DNA of 6,306 nt from DASRQK01 sp964401685 (GCA_964401685.1 CAYNZH010000064.1:1-6306); one strand, 5' to 3'; shown: positions 1-5,814, counted from the stretch's first letter. Notes: generated by a model not told the origin, from the sequence alone. Numbers and translations: made by a program.

Positions 1-1044
1 TGATAGAATGAATAATGGGGATTTTCAGTTAATGTAGCAAAGGCTCCAAAAATGGGGGCCGTTGCTTCATTTAAGGATATCATTTAAACTAATTTTTAGA
101 ATAAACGCACCCTGCTTGGCGAAAAGTACGATTTCCGACCACTCCTTATTATGATAAATCTAATTGTCAAGCGATCTTTTAGACCATTTTAGATTCTTTC
201 TGGTGTGGAATTTTATTGTCCGCTATATAAAATGCGTATCTTTGACAAAGCCATCTCTAAGTAGTATTATTTGTGAAAGGAATCGCTTTCTATATTGTGT
301 CAATCGCCTTATTATTATTCGGTGACAACGTCCAAGCGAGGCAAATCGAACCCAAAAATTACCGCTTGATTGTCTCGTTTTACAGGAAGTCCAGTCTCGT
401 TGTTAGTTTGTACTGTTCAGCCCTTATTTGGTCGAAAAATAGGTAGAGACATCTCTGAATCACCGTAAAACGTACAAATCATGGCAAAGATTTAATTTAC
501 GCCCAATAGCCTTCTCCAGCCCGCGACTTGAAATTACAGTATATCGTGTCTTCATCCCGGTGGCATAGAGGGATCTATTATTTTACTAAAGAATGCTTTT
601 GAGCTTTTGTTCAGATGGGTCGTCGTGGAAAATGTGGCTAGGATCGCACCTGAAAGGGTTGATAAGATTAGAGCGAGTTTGCAGATCCACAAGCAGGTAA
701 CTCTAATAATGTGTGGCGGAGAGTTGCCAGAAAATTATCAAATGTAAATTTTCAAGCCTAATAAAAAGTGACAGGACGTGCAACGACTTCGGCTATCGTA
801 TTTATTGGACTATAAAGGAAATATATCGCAGAAAATTTCAAATAACAAAAATCGAGGAGTCAAAATTGATTGTAGGGAGCACCATACCTCAACGTTATCC
901 GATGTGTTTTCTGTCTCTCTGAGACTACCCCAATTTCGTTTTACAATTTTTATTTGTAAAGCTATCTCGTCTATAAAAACCTATTCCTGAAATCCTTTGA
1001 TATAGTTTGTTTTTAGGAAATAATAATAATGACATTTGCAGACA
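1..1044. other. Gene-poor AT-rich region, no convincing gene
   Basis: About 1 kb with frequent stops in all frames and base composition much more AT-rich than the gene block to its right. The only open stretches are short. One at 713-922 would need a GTG start and shows no domain. Another overlaps it in a second frame from 778. A stop-free stretch at about 532-742 has no ATG near its beginning. None has a leader, domain or codon pattern I can defend. No tRNA, rRNA, CRISPR array or long repeat was seen. Decayed genes or an untranslated RNA cannot be excluded. Confidence 0.6.
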
Positions 1045-1383
1045 CTAATTCGGCGAATATTGATCCGGACGCGCTCCCAGGATTGTTGATAGCAACCTTT
1101 CGTTCAGCTCGCGGAGTTGTGCTTCTGTGAAGCCGTCGTGGATTTCGGGGTTGATTTCGTCGATGTGCAGGAACCAGTATTGAAGTAGCTTTCTTCTGAG
1201 GCCGAAGGATAGCCCTGGGTTTTCTAAGATCCATTTGGTTACGGGCGTGCCTTTTCGAAAGTTTAGGGGTTTCTTCCCGAATGATTCTACGAGGTGTTGC
1301 ATGACTCTCAGTGCGGAGTTTTCATCAAGGACGGCCATGCAGTGCATGATCTCGGTCAGTTCGCGTGTGGTTACTTTGTTCAT
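1045..1383 (-). CDS. Hypothetical 112-aa protein
   Basis: This 112-residue protein belongs to no family I recognise. It starts at an ATG at 1383 (MNKVTTRELTEIM) and ends at TAG. It looks soluble and mostly helical: an N-terminal helix (about residues 6-34, LTEIMHCMAVLDENSALRV), a middle segment with aromatic residues (KLLQYWFLHIDEINPEI, about 65-81), and a C-terminal charged helix (TEAQLRELNERLL, about 86-98). There is no signal peptide, membrane segment or recognisable catalytic motif. It lies 140 bp downstream of the lipobox/TM protein gene on the same strand. It could be the last gene of that block or have its own promoter in the AT-rich spacer. Its composition is less GC-rich than the block upstream. 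A small regulator or immunity-type protein is possible but unsupported. Confidence 0.72.
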   Translation of the reverse strand: MNKVTTRELTEIMHCMAVLDENSALRVMQHLVESFGKKPLNFRKGTPVTKWILENPGLSFGLRRKLLQYWFLHIDEINPEIHDGFTEAQLRELNERLLSTILGARPDQYSPN

Positions 1384-1523
1384 GATTAGTTAGTTTGATG
1401 TTGTCAGCAAAGAAAAGCATATAAAAATAAACTACCCAACTTTAAACATCTACTTGCGTTCACACACGACTATAGTTCATAACCTACTGTAAATGATGGT
1501 GATAAAATGATTGATGGATTTCA
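1384..1523. other. AT-rich spacer, possible promoter of the 112-aa gene
   Basis: This 140-bp AT-rich spacer lies between two leftward genes and contrasts with the tight packing further upstream. It suggests that the 112-aa gene has its own transcription start. On the minus strand I see T-rich tracts that could form a Bacteroidota-type promoter (TTTG near -33, TAnnTTTG near -7), but no pair with correct spacing stands out. No strong terminator hairpin was seen. Confidence 0.3.
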
Positions 1524-1983
1524 TTAGGATGCAAACATCCGTCTCAATATCACAAATAGAAGCAGAACCACTGCTCCCGCTAGGAGTAGCCAGGACCACC
1601 AGGATATTTTGCCGCTCAGTCCGCCATCGACTTCGCGGTACTGGCTTTGCTCGATGGTTGATGTGGCTGTCAGGCTGTCGGCCTTTTGGGTATGAGAATG
1701 GGCGAAGGTCAATGACTCGGTTTGGTGGGTTATTTCGCTGTGTTGGCGTGTGAGCAGGACCAGGGAAACTTCGCCGATGAAGCCGGAGTCGGGATGAATG
1801 CGGATGGGGGAGGTGGTGGGAAAGATGAGGATGCGGTGCTTGGCGTTGGTCCATTCCCAGGAGCCGGTGGAGCGATGCAAACGCCATTCCCCGCTATCGA
1901 GCAGGGAATGACGGTCATATTGGTGTTGTGCTGTGGCGTGCCGTGACTGTTGCGACCACCAGTTGCAACTGCTCATCGACAGT
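1524..1983 (-). CDS. Membrane-anchored protein, candidate u-spanin (5' end in gap)
   Basis: The frame is open from the right edge of the visible left contig (1983) to TAA at 1524. The true start is probably inside the N gap. The first visible residues are LSMSSCNWW, which resemble the end of a lipoprotein signal with the lipidated Cys. An ATG at 1976 would give 150 aa but would remove that signal. Numbered from that Met, residues 5-75 are mixed and strand-like (EWRLHRSTGSWEW, RILIF). Residues 77-116 are polar and could form a helix or coiled coil. Residues 126-144 form one strong membrane helix followed by RRMFAS, giving a cytoplasmic C-terminus. A lipid anchor at the N-terminus plus a C-terminal membrane helix is the layout of unimolecular spanins such as phage T1 gp11, which join the inner and outer membranes at lysis. 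The gene directly follows the hydrolase gene, which fits. No sequence similarity to a known spanin is claimed; a generic envelope protein remains possible. Confidence 0.7.
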
Positions 1984-2083
1984 NNNNNNNNNNNNNNNNN
2001 NNNNNNNNNNNNNNNNNNNNNNNNNNNNNNNNNNNNNNNNNNNNNNNNNNNNNNNNNNNNNNNNNNNNNNNNNNNNNNNNNNN
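1984..2083. other. Assembly gap (100 N)
   Basis: Exactly 100 undetermined bases, a conventional placeholder length, so the true size is unknown. The gap removes the 3' end of the CHAP hydrolase gene and the 5' end of the following gene. Any reading frame continued across it is unreliable. This includes the frame that carries the hydrolase on to a TGA at 1915. Confidence 0.98.
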
Positions 2084-2628
2084 TGTACGGTGGCCTGATG
2101 ACGGCGGCGACGCTCAACGCGGTTGCGGCTGTTGCCCTCGATGGTGATCAGGTACGGGCCATGCCACTGTTCGACCAGACCGGCGTGGGTGATCCGTGCC
2201 TTTTCGGGACTGTACAGGCCGAATACGTCGGCCGGCCGGGCTTCTGACACCTGTGCCAATCGCCGGGCTTTGGGAAAGAGAGCGGGCGACCAGGGATTCC
2301 TCGGCTCCGGAAGCCCGAGCTGCCCAAAGCACCAGCTGACAAAGGCTGCGCACCATTCATGTCCTTCGGACAGGCCACAGTAAGCCAGGTACTGGCCTAC
2401 GCGTTCCCCGTCATTGCGGCCTGATCGCACGACGACACCGATTTCGGCGGCTGCTACCACGAGCAGCCGCTGTCGGAGCGCCTGATCGTCCGGAGTGTCG
2501 AGCACAAGATCGTCGAAAGCCTCTCCCGACCCCTGCGATCCCTCCATCAAAACACCGCCACTAACGCCAGCAGCGAGGCATAAAGCAGTAAGAAGAAACA
2601 AGCGAAGTAAATACATATTTTTTGCCAT
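2084..2628 (-). CDS. Exported CHAP-domain peptidoglycan hydrolase (3' end in gap)
   Basis: The 181 visible residues start at ATG 2628. Residues 1-24 (MAKNMYLLRLFLLTALCLAAG) are a signal peptide or N-terminal anchor, so the enzyme should act in the periplasm. A CHAP/NlpC-P60-like cysteine peptidase or amidase domain follows from about residue 50. EWCAAFVSWCF supplies the nucleophile Cys93, ITHAGLVEQW supplies His148, and TIEGNS supplies Glu164 as third catalytic residue. Enzymes of this type cut peptide or amide bonds in cell-wall peptidoglycan. The visible sequence stops shortly after the catalytic EGNS strand (RRRHQATV), where related proteins have only a few tens of residues left, so little is lost in the gap. 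The first 82 bp overlap the end of the small membrane protein gene in another frame, implying translational coupling. An endolysin role is inferred from context; a self-wall remodelling enzyme or a secreted effector is the alternative. Confidence 0.87.
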
Positions 2629-2864
2629 GGTAATAAGGATTTGAATAGGGGTTCTAAATGATAACGATGGAAGTCACGGAAGACCGGCCAGAGCAGGCCC
2701 AGTAGCCAGTGGCATACCGAGACGCAGGCCAATACGACTAGTAGACCAAGCAGCAGCAAGGACAGCGCACCCAGGTCCACGACGGCAGCGACGGGGTCCA
2801 GCCAGTGTAAAACAGGGCCTGCCAGCAGGAACAAGCCGAGCAGCAGCAGCAGAGGCAGAGCCAT
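2547..2864 (-). CDS. Small three-TM membrane protein, holin-like
   Basis: I favour the ATG at 2864 (MALPLLLLLGLF), giving 105 aa. The frame is open to 3020, but the extra residues are not membrane-like, seem to be encoded by a repeat-like sequence, and are not needed to match the decayed copy at 6117-6248. Three hydrophobic helices are visible: about residues 1-22, 28-52 and 81-105. A basic/aromatic stretch between the second and third (FRDFHRYHLEPLFKSLLPWQK) suggests a cytoplasmic or interfacial segment. The product ends right inside the last helix. Three helices, small size and a position immediately before an exported hydrolase fit a class I-type holin, which permeabilises the inner membrane. 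No specific holin family is recognised, so this is an architectural inference. The 3' end overlaps the hydrolase gene by 82 bp in a different frame. Confidence 0.75.
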   Translation of the reverse strand: MALPLLLLLGLFLLAGPVLHWLDPVAAVVDLGALSLLLLGLLVVLACVSVCHWLLGLLWPVFRDFHRYHLEPLFKSLLPWQKICIYFACFFLLLYASLLALVAVF

Positions 2865-2977
2865 GCGGACAGTCCCGATATACCGGAGATTCCAGACGCT
2901 CGGGGCGCAGACGCCATCAGAAAACCTATAAGCTGGAGACATAAAAAATATTTTTGACATAGAAAAAGGAATTAGAA
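2865..2977. other. Leader of the membrane gene with repeat-like segment
   Basis: This is the stretch between the hairpin and the preferred start of the membrane gene. At about 2886-2925 a GC-rich segment contains CAGACGC twice, the second time within GGCGCAGACGCC, a short self-complementary hairpin. It looks like an interspersed REP-type repeat. At 2944-2955 there is a perfect AT palindrome, AAAAATATTTTT. An in-frame ATG at 2960 would translate through both and add 32 residues, which I consider less likely. Confidence 0.35.
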
Positions 2978-3018
2978 GGTGCCCACGGCAGCAGACATGA
3001 ACCGCCGCCGCAGGCACC
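2978..3018 (-). terminator. Hairpin after the 251-aa gene: terminator or attenuator
   Basis: Read leftwards, GGTGCCTGCGGC (3018-3007) pairs with GCCGTGGGCACC (2989-2978), a 12-bp stem with two mismatched positions and a 17-nt loop. It begins 19 nt after the stop codon of the 251-aa gene and is followed by TTCTAATTCCTTTTTC. The T-rich tail is not immediate, so it is not a textbook intrinsic terminator. Partial termination or 3'-end protection would let the 251-aa gene be expressed far more than the membrane protein and hydrolase downstream. Confidence 0.5.
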
Positions 3019-3036
3019 AAAGTGAAACCATCTGAT

Positions 3037-3792
3037 TTATTGATCGACCTCTGCGATCGTCATCGCGTTGTACTGCCCATTGTTTAGGGGATAGTACTGG
3101 CCATTGACCTCCTGATACACGCCAACACCCACAATGAGGTAAACGGGAAGGGCCGCGTCAGCCGTCAACGACACCGTAAGGGTCTCTCCCGGAAACTGGC
3201 CCACCAGCGGAATGTACGGCGACTGCACCACCTCCGGGGGCGCTGGAAACTCGGCATCCAGATCCAAAGCCGCCGCCGCAAACACAAATTGCAGATGCGT
3301 GGCCCCCTGCAGCAGGGTCACCGAATTTTGCGGGTTGAACGGCGGAATCACCAGACTGCCCTCATCCGCCCCGCGGTCAAATGCCACCGCCAACTCCTGA
3401 GCAAAAACCGAACGGATCTGCATCCCCCGATTGAACTCAAAACCCCGAAGCATAGACGCATTCTCCGGCAAGAACGCCCGCTCCCCCCGAGGACTCACGG
3501 CATCCGCCTTCTGAATCCGGTGAACCAAAGACGTCAACCTATTGGCAAGGGTCTTGTCCGCAAAATAAAAAAGCAGATTGTTCAACTGATGACGCAGCCT
3601 CTTGGCCGTCTGATTGGCCCGGCCAAACTCAGCCATATTCTCACGCGTACGCTGAAAATTAGGATCCGAAGCAATCCGCTGCCCATCCACACCACCTTTC
3701 GCCCGGGCCATATAACCCCCATTGCGATCCTTGTAAAAAGACAGATCTCCCATCCGTCCCCTAAACTTGATAATACTCTCTTGTTTTGCCAT
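3037..3792 (-). CDS. Conserved Bacteroidota protein of unknown function, 251 aa
   Basis: The gene starts at ATG 3792 behind an AT-rich leader and ends at TAA. I recognise the type as a conserved protein widespread in Bacteroidota with no assigned role. The glycine-rich N-terminus (IIKFRGRMGDLSFYKDRN, residues 7-24; ARAKGGVDGQRI, 29-40) is the signature, and RTRENMAEFGRA (48-59) leads into a helical, basic region to about 105 (KADAVSPRGER). Residues 115-251 look beta-rich: GFEFN, VIPPFNP, GATHLQFVFAAA, LTVSLT, VYLIVGVGVYQEVNGQYYPL. There is no signal peptide, membrane helix or catalytic motif. The helical N-terminal half plus beta C-terminal half would suit a structural or self-assembling protein, but this is inference. 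It is first in the leftward block, is separated from the membrane gene by a hairpin, and is divergent from a small HTH gene across a repeat-rich control region that likely regulates it. Confidence 0.9.
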   Translation of the reverse strand: MAKQESIIKFRGRMGDLSFYKDRNGGYMARAKGGVDGQRIASDPNFQRTRENMAEFGRANQTAKRLRHQLNNLLFYFADKTLANRLTSLVHRIQKADAVSPRGERAFLPENASMLRGFEFNRGMQIRSVFAQELAVAFDRGADEGSLVIPPFNPQNSVTLLQGATHLQFVFAAAALDLDAEFPAPPEVVQSPYIPLVGQFPGETLTVSLTADAALPVYLIVGVGVYQEVNGQYYPLNNGQYNAMTIAEVDQ

Positions 3793-3888
3793 AATCTTGT
3801 TAAAAATTTAAAAAGTAAATAAAAAATGTTCAAGTCACCTGCGCAGCGACAAAACAAAAGTGCACACTGTCCAATCTCGCGTTGGTCA

Positions 3889-3947
3889 AAATGTCCGAAA
3901 AGAGCACAAATGGCCTAAAATGTCCTAAAATGGCCTGAAATGTCCGC
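3889..3947 (+). repeat. 10-bp tandem array, AAATGKCCTR
   Basis: AAATGTCC or AAATGGCC begins at 3889, 3908, 3918, 3928 and 3938. The last four are spaced exactly 10 bp, and a degenerate unit (AAAGAGCA at 3899) fills the position between the first and second. TGTCC and TGGCC alternate. Spacing of one helical turn places all sites on one face of the DNA, as in operators or iterons bound cooperatively by one protein. The neighbouring small HTH protein is the obvious candidate ligand. Confidence 0.75.
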
Positions 3948-3977
3948 ACGACTTAGGCTGCTTTTCACGGAGGCTGT

Positions 3978-4032
3978 CCTATAGCTCCCCTATGGATACC
4001 CTATGGATACCTTATGGTCGTCCTATGGGTGT
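3978..4032 (+). repeat. 11-bp tandem array, CCTATGGATAC
   Basis: Five contiguous 11-bp units start at 3978, 3989, 4000, 4011 and 4022. They are CCTATAGCTCC, CCTATGGATAC, CCTATGGATAC, CTTATGGTCGT and CCTATGGGTGT. The two central units are identical and the outer ones diverge mainly in their last four bases. TATGGATAC matches the DnaA box TGTGGATAA at seven of nine positions, so these may be degenerate DnaA sites or sites for a dedicated initiator or regulator. Confidence 0.85.
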
Positions 4033-4049
4033 GGATAACTTGTGGAAAA
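4030..4049 (-). promoter_or_regulatory. Two DnaA-box-like sequences
   Basis: TGTGGATAA at 4030-4038 is the exact complement of the consensus DnaA box TTATCCACA. TGTGGAAAA at 4041-4049 is the complement of TTTTCCACA, which fits the relaxed consensus TTWTNCACA. They are on the same strand, 11 bp apart start to start, and overlap or abut the end of the 11-bp array. AT-rich DNA follows at 4050-4110. Paired DnaA boxes next to direct repeats and an AT-rich tract are typical of replication origins, but could also mediate DnaA control of the HTH gene. Confidence 0.6.
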
Positions 4050-4116
4050 CTATTTTCTTGGAAAATCAATTTATTGCGATATTTTTACTATCATTACGGC
4101 ATCAAACTTGTGTAAT

Positions 4117-4323
4117 ATGAAAAAGCAACGATTGATTCTTTCGCCCAAAGACATTTGTGTCGTCATGGGGATCAGCGAGCGCCATGCACGGCGCCTCTTC
4201 CGGAACATCAAGGATGCCTACGGAAAAAAAGCACATCATCTCGTAACCGTCAGTGAATTTGCCCAATACACCGACATCCCCGCCGAGGACATCCGCAAAA
4301 TCCTCGGTCAGGGCGTGCTTTAG
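4117..4323 (+). CDS. Small helix-turn-helix DNA-binding protein, 68 aa
   Basis: I prefer the ATG at 4117 (MKKQRLILSPKDI). The frame is open from 4042, but that part would translate the DnaA-box and AT-rich tract and has no protein character. Residues 9-33 form a helix-turn-helix: SPKDICVVMGISERHARRLFRNIKDA, with the turn at Gly18-Ile19-Ser20 and an arginine-rich recognition helix. Residues 38-65 (HHLVTVSEFAQYTDIPAEDIRKIL) look like a short strand and a second helical element seen in small Bacteroidota HTH proteins of this type. There is no ligand or dimerisation domain. It is divergent from the 251-aa gene and sits beside two tandem arrays with about one-turn spacing. The simplest reading is that it binds one of these arrays to control the leftward block or, if this is an origin, initiation. 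Function is inferred. Confidence 0.85.
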   Translation: MKKQRLILSPKDICVVMGISERHARRLFRNIKDAYGKKAHHLVTVSEFAQYTDIPAEDIRKILGQGVL

Positions 4324-4879
4324 TTTTTTGTTAGGTTGTACGACGGGACCCTGATACTTGTTTCATCGTGATTCTGATTTTCGATCATCGGGATGTGTCC
4401 GAATGCCTGCATAAATGGAATTAATGTCCAAAAATAAGACCTGCCTATTTATTGAAAAGACAGGCCAACTAAAAAGGCATTCCCCCAGTTCGCTGTTTCA
4501 TAAGATAATGAAGTTTTCTAGATGCAATATTCTCTAGCACGAATATTTCGAGGAGATTTAACCGTTTCGTGTATGAAATTAAATATTTCCAAGGGAAATT
4601 TTTGTTTTATGAATATTGTTCCTATCTTGGTGGCGAGTAACTAACAGATTTTCTGCCATATATACAAGAAATTATGGATAACGAGCAGCCCTGGGATTGT
4701 TTTCTCCGCAGGAAGCGTCGCTCATTATGTGTTTCGTGAACTCGATATTATTGGGCCCCAAGTTACGTGCCGCGTTTCAAGAGTCAAACCTGCGTGACCA
4801 CGCTAGCAAATAATTGTATCCGTTCTTACTAACTTTATTAAATCACCTATATTTTCACAACTTAAAAAAGCCATTTAAC
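4324..4879. other. Intergenic region, nothing recognised
   Basis: This is 556 bp of AT-rich DNA between the HTH gene and the secreted-protein gene. No open frame of useful length is present; the longest ATG-initiated stretch noted, from 4674, is only 17 codons. I see no clear terminator hairpin after the HTH gene. The promoter of the secreted-protein gene should lie near 4810-4879. Confidence 0.55.
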
Positions 4880-5338
4880 ATGAAAAAGTCAAACATTGCA
4901 ATTTTAATCACGCTCATCCTGAGCATAATTATTTCACCCAACGTTGTTTTTTCACAACAGGGACACGAAGATAATAATCCAGATAGTCAGTATTCAATCG
5001 GATTTGTCAATCCTAATAAAATCACGGGATGGGCCTTTAAAGAAAACATACATGACGTTTCATTTACTCTTGAAAAAGATGTAAATGGAACCTGGATACT
5101 TACTGATTTTGATGTTCAAGTAAGTCCATACTTTTCTTTAGGTCACAATCCAACGATAACTGCAGTGGGTGTTTCGACCGGAGGTTTAAACGGCCCTTAT
5201 CAGATTTCTTTTTCCTACACACTTTCATATGATATTATTTTATGGGATGATGAACCACAACCCATGTCAGAAAATCATTTCGATGAGATGTATTTTGATA
5301 CCAATACCCCAACTACAATAACCACGAATTGGGATTAA
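4880..5338 (+). CDS. Small secreted protein of unknown function, 152 aa
   Basis: The ATG at 4880 (MKKSNIAILITLI) is preferred over an in-frame upstream start at 4814 because it directly begins a textbook signal peptide. That comprises the basic MKK, a hydrophobic core at residues 5-19, and a likely cut after VFS (residue 25), leaving QQGHEDNN as mature N-terminus. An A-rich leader without a Shine-Dalgarno, usual in Bacteroidota, precedes it. The mature part is about 127 residues, acidic and beta-rich (YSIGFVNPNKITGWAF, YQISFSYTLSYDIILW). The C-terminus is acidic and Thr/Asn-rich (DTNTPTTITTNWD). There is no lipobox, membrane helix or catalytic motif, and no family is recognised. It is isolated, AT-rich like its flanks, and not obviously part of the leftward block. 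A periplasmic or extracellular beta-sandwich protein is the most that can be said. Confidence 0.75.
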   Translation: MKKSNIAILITLILSIIISPNVVFSQQGHEDNNPDSQYSIGFVNPNKITGWAFKENIHDVSFTLEKDVNGTWILTDFDVQVSPYFSLGHNPTITAVGVSTGGLNGPYQISFSYTLSYDIILWDDEPQPMSENHFDEMYFDTNTPTTITTNWD

Positions 5339-5564
5339 AGGTAAACATTGTTTGAGATTCTGCTCCAGAATTATTTTGGTGCAATATCTCTTGCTCCACT
5401 GAAGGACCAAAAACAGAAGCAGATTCTTTGGCTCGGGCGAATTCCAACTTGCTTTTGCTAATGATTAAAATATCACAACAATCCAGGTGAAAATTAATGA
5501 AATCACCTTGAAAATGTTGAATCCACAAAGTACAATCGATACTCTACGAAAAGAAAGCGTTAAC
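5339..5564. other. Intergenic, possible gene remnant on minus strand
   Basis: A minus-strand frame is open from about 5543 to 5313 but has only a TTG as possible start (5528) and runs antisense into the end of the secreted-protein gene. Its translation (for example HFQGDFINFHLDCCDILII) has a plausible protein composition but no motif. It may be the tail of a decayed gene. No other feature is seen. Confidence 0.35.
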
Positions 5565-5814
5565 TGTAATACTCCCCTAAATTTGGGCTAAAGTGGCCGT
5601 GCAGTCCATCAAGAATCAGAAGATGCTCTCAACTCAGCCAACAGTTTGACGTTTCGAGCGTTCTACAGATCGTAAATCTGATTATTCGGAGGTCCTTGAT
5701 CCGCTAGAAGCCTGAAATGCGTACACAGAATCTATTGAAAAAAAGCGGCGTAACCAACTGAAAAATATAACTTAGTTCACTGAATCTTTGGCCCAAGGGA
5801 CGGGGAGTATTACA
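5565..5814. mobile_element. 250-bp MITE-like element or internally deleted IS
   Basis: TGTAATACTCCCC at 5565-5577 is mirrored by GGGGAGTATTACA at 5802-5814. The similarity continues inward for a total of 29 bp with 23 matches, including TTGGGC and AAAG. The ends read 5'-TG and CA-3', as in many insertion sequences. The 250-bp interior has stops in all frames and no transposase, so this is a non-autonomous element moved by an enzyme encoded elsewhere, or a deletion relic. I see no clear target-site duplication. I cannot name the IS family. Confidence 0.62.

Larger units (their letters stand above)
3793..4116. promoter_or_regulatory. Divergent control region with two tandem arrays and DnaA-like boxes
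   Basis: This 324-bp intergenic region separates the leftward 251-aa gene from the rightward HTH gene. From left to right it holds an AT-rich leader for the 251-aa gene (3793-3835), a 10-bp tandem array (3889-3947), a spacer, an 11-bp tandem array (3978-4032), two DnaA-box-like 9-mers (4030-4049) and an AT-rich tract (4050-4116) before the HTH start. Promoters for both genes must lie here, but I could not fix a convincing Bacteroidota -33/-7 pair. The combination resembles an iteron-type replication origin or a multi-site operator. Confidence 0.65.

Noticed and set aside
532..742. Stop-free forward frame whose translation (ARIAPERVDKIRASLQIHKQ) looks protein-like
   Set aside because: There is no ATG near its beginning and no recognisable motif. 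It could be a gene relic but cannot be supported from this sequence.
713..990. Two overlapping rightward open frames of about 70 codons
   Set aside because: One needs a GTG start; neither has a domain, signal or leader, and they overlap each other in AT-rich DNA. They are best explained as chance.
1511..1946. Forward open frames across the lipobox/TM gene
   Set aside because: They are antisense shadows of the leftward gene, whose product has a clear membrane helix and a reasonable composition.
1915..1983. Continuation of the hydrolase frame across the gap to a TGA at 1915
   Set aside because: The gap is a fixed-length placeholder, so the frame is not meaningful. The other frame is the one that carries the convincing downstream protein.
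3289..3822. Long forward frame antisense to the 251-aa gene
   Set aside because: It has a basic, low-complexity composition typical of an antisense shadow; the minus-strand protein has recognisable conserved features.
3889..4032. CRISPR array
   Set aside because: The repeats are 10-11 bp and contiguous without spacers, and there are no cas genes.
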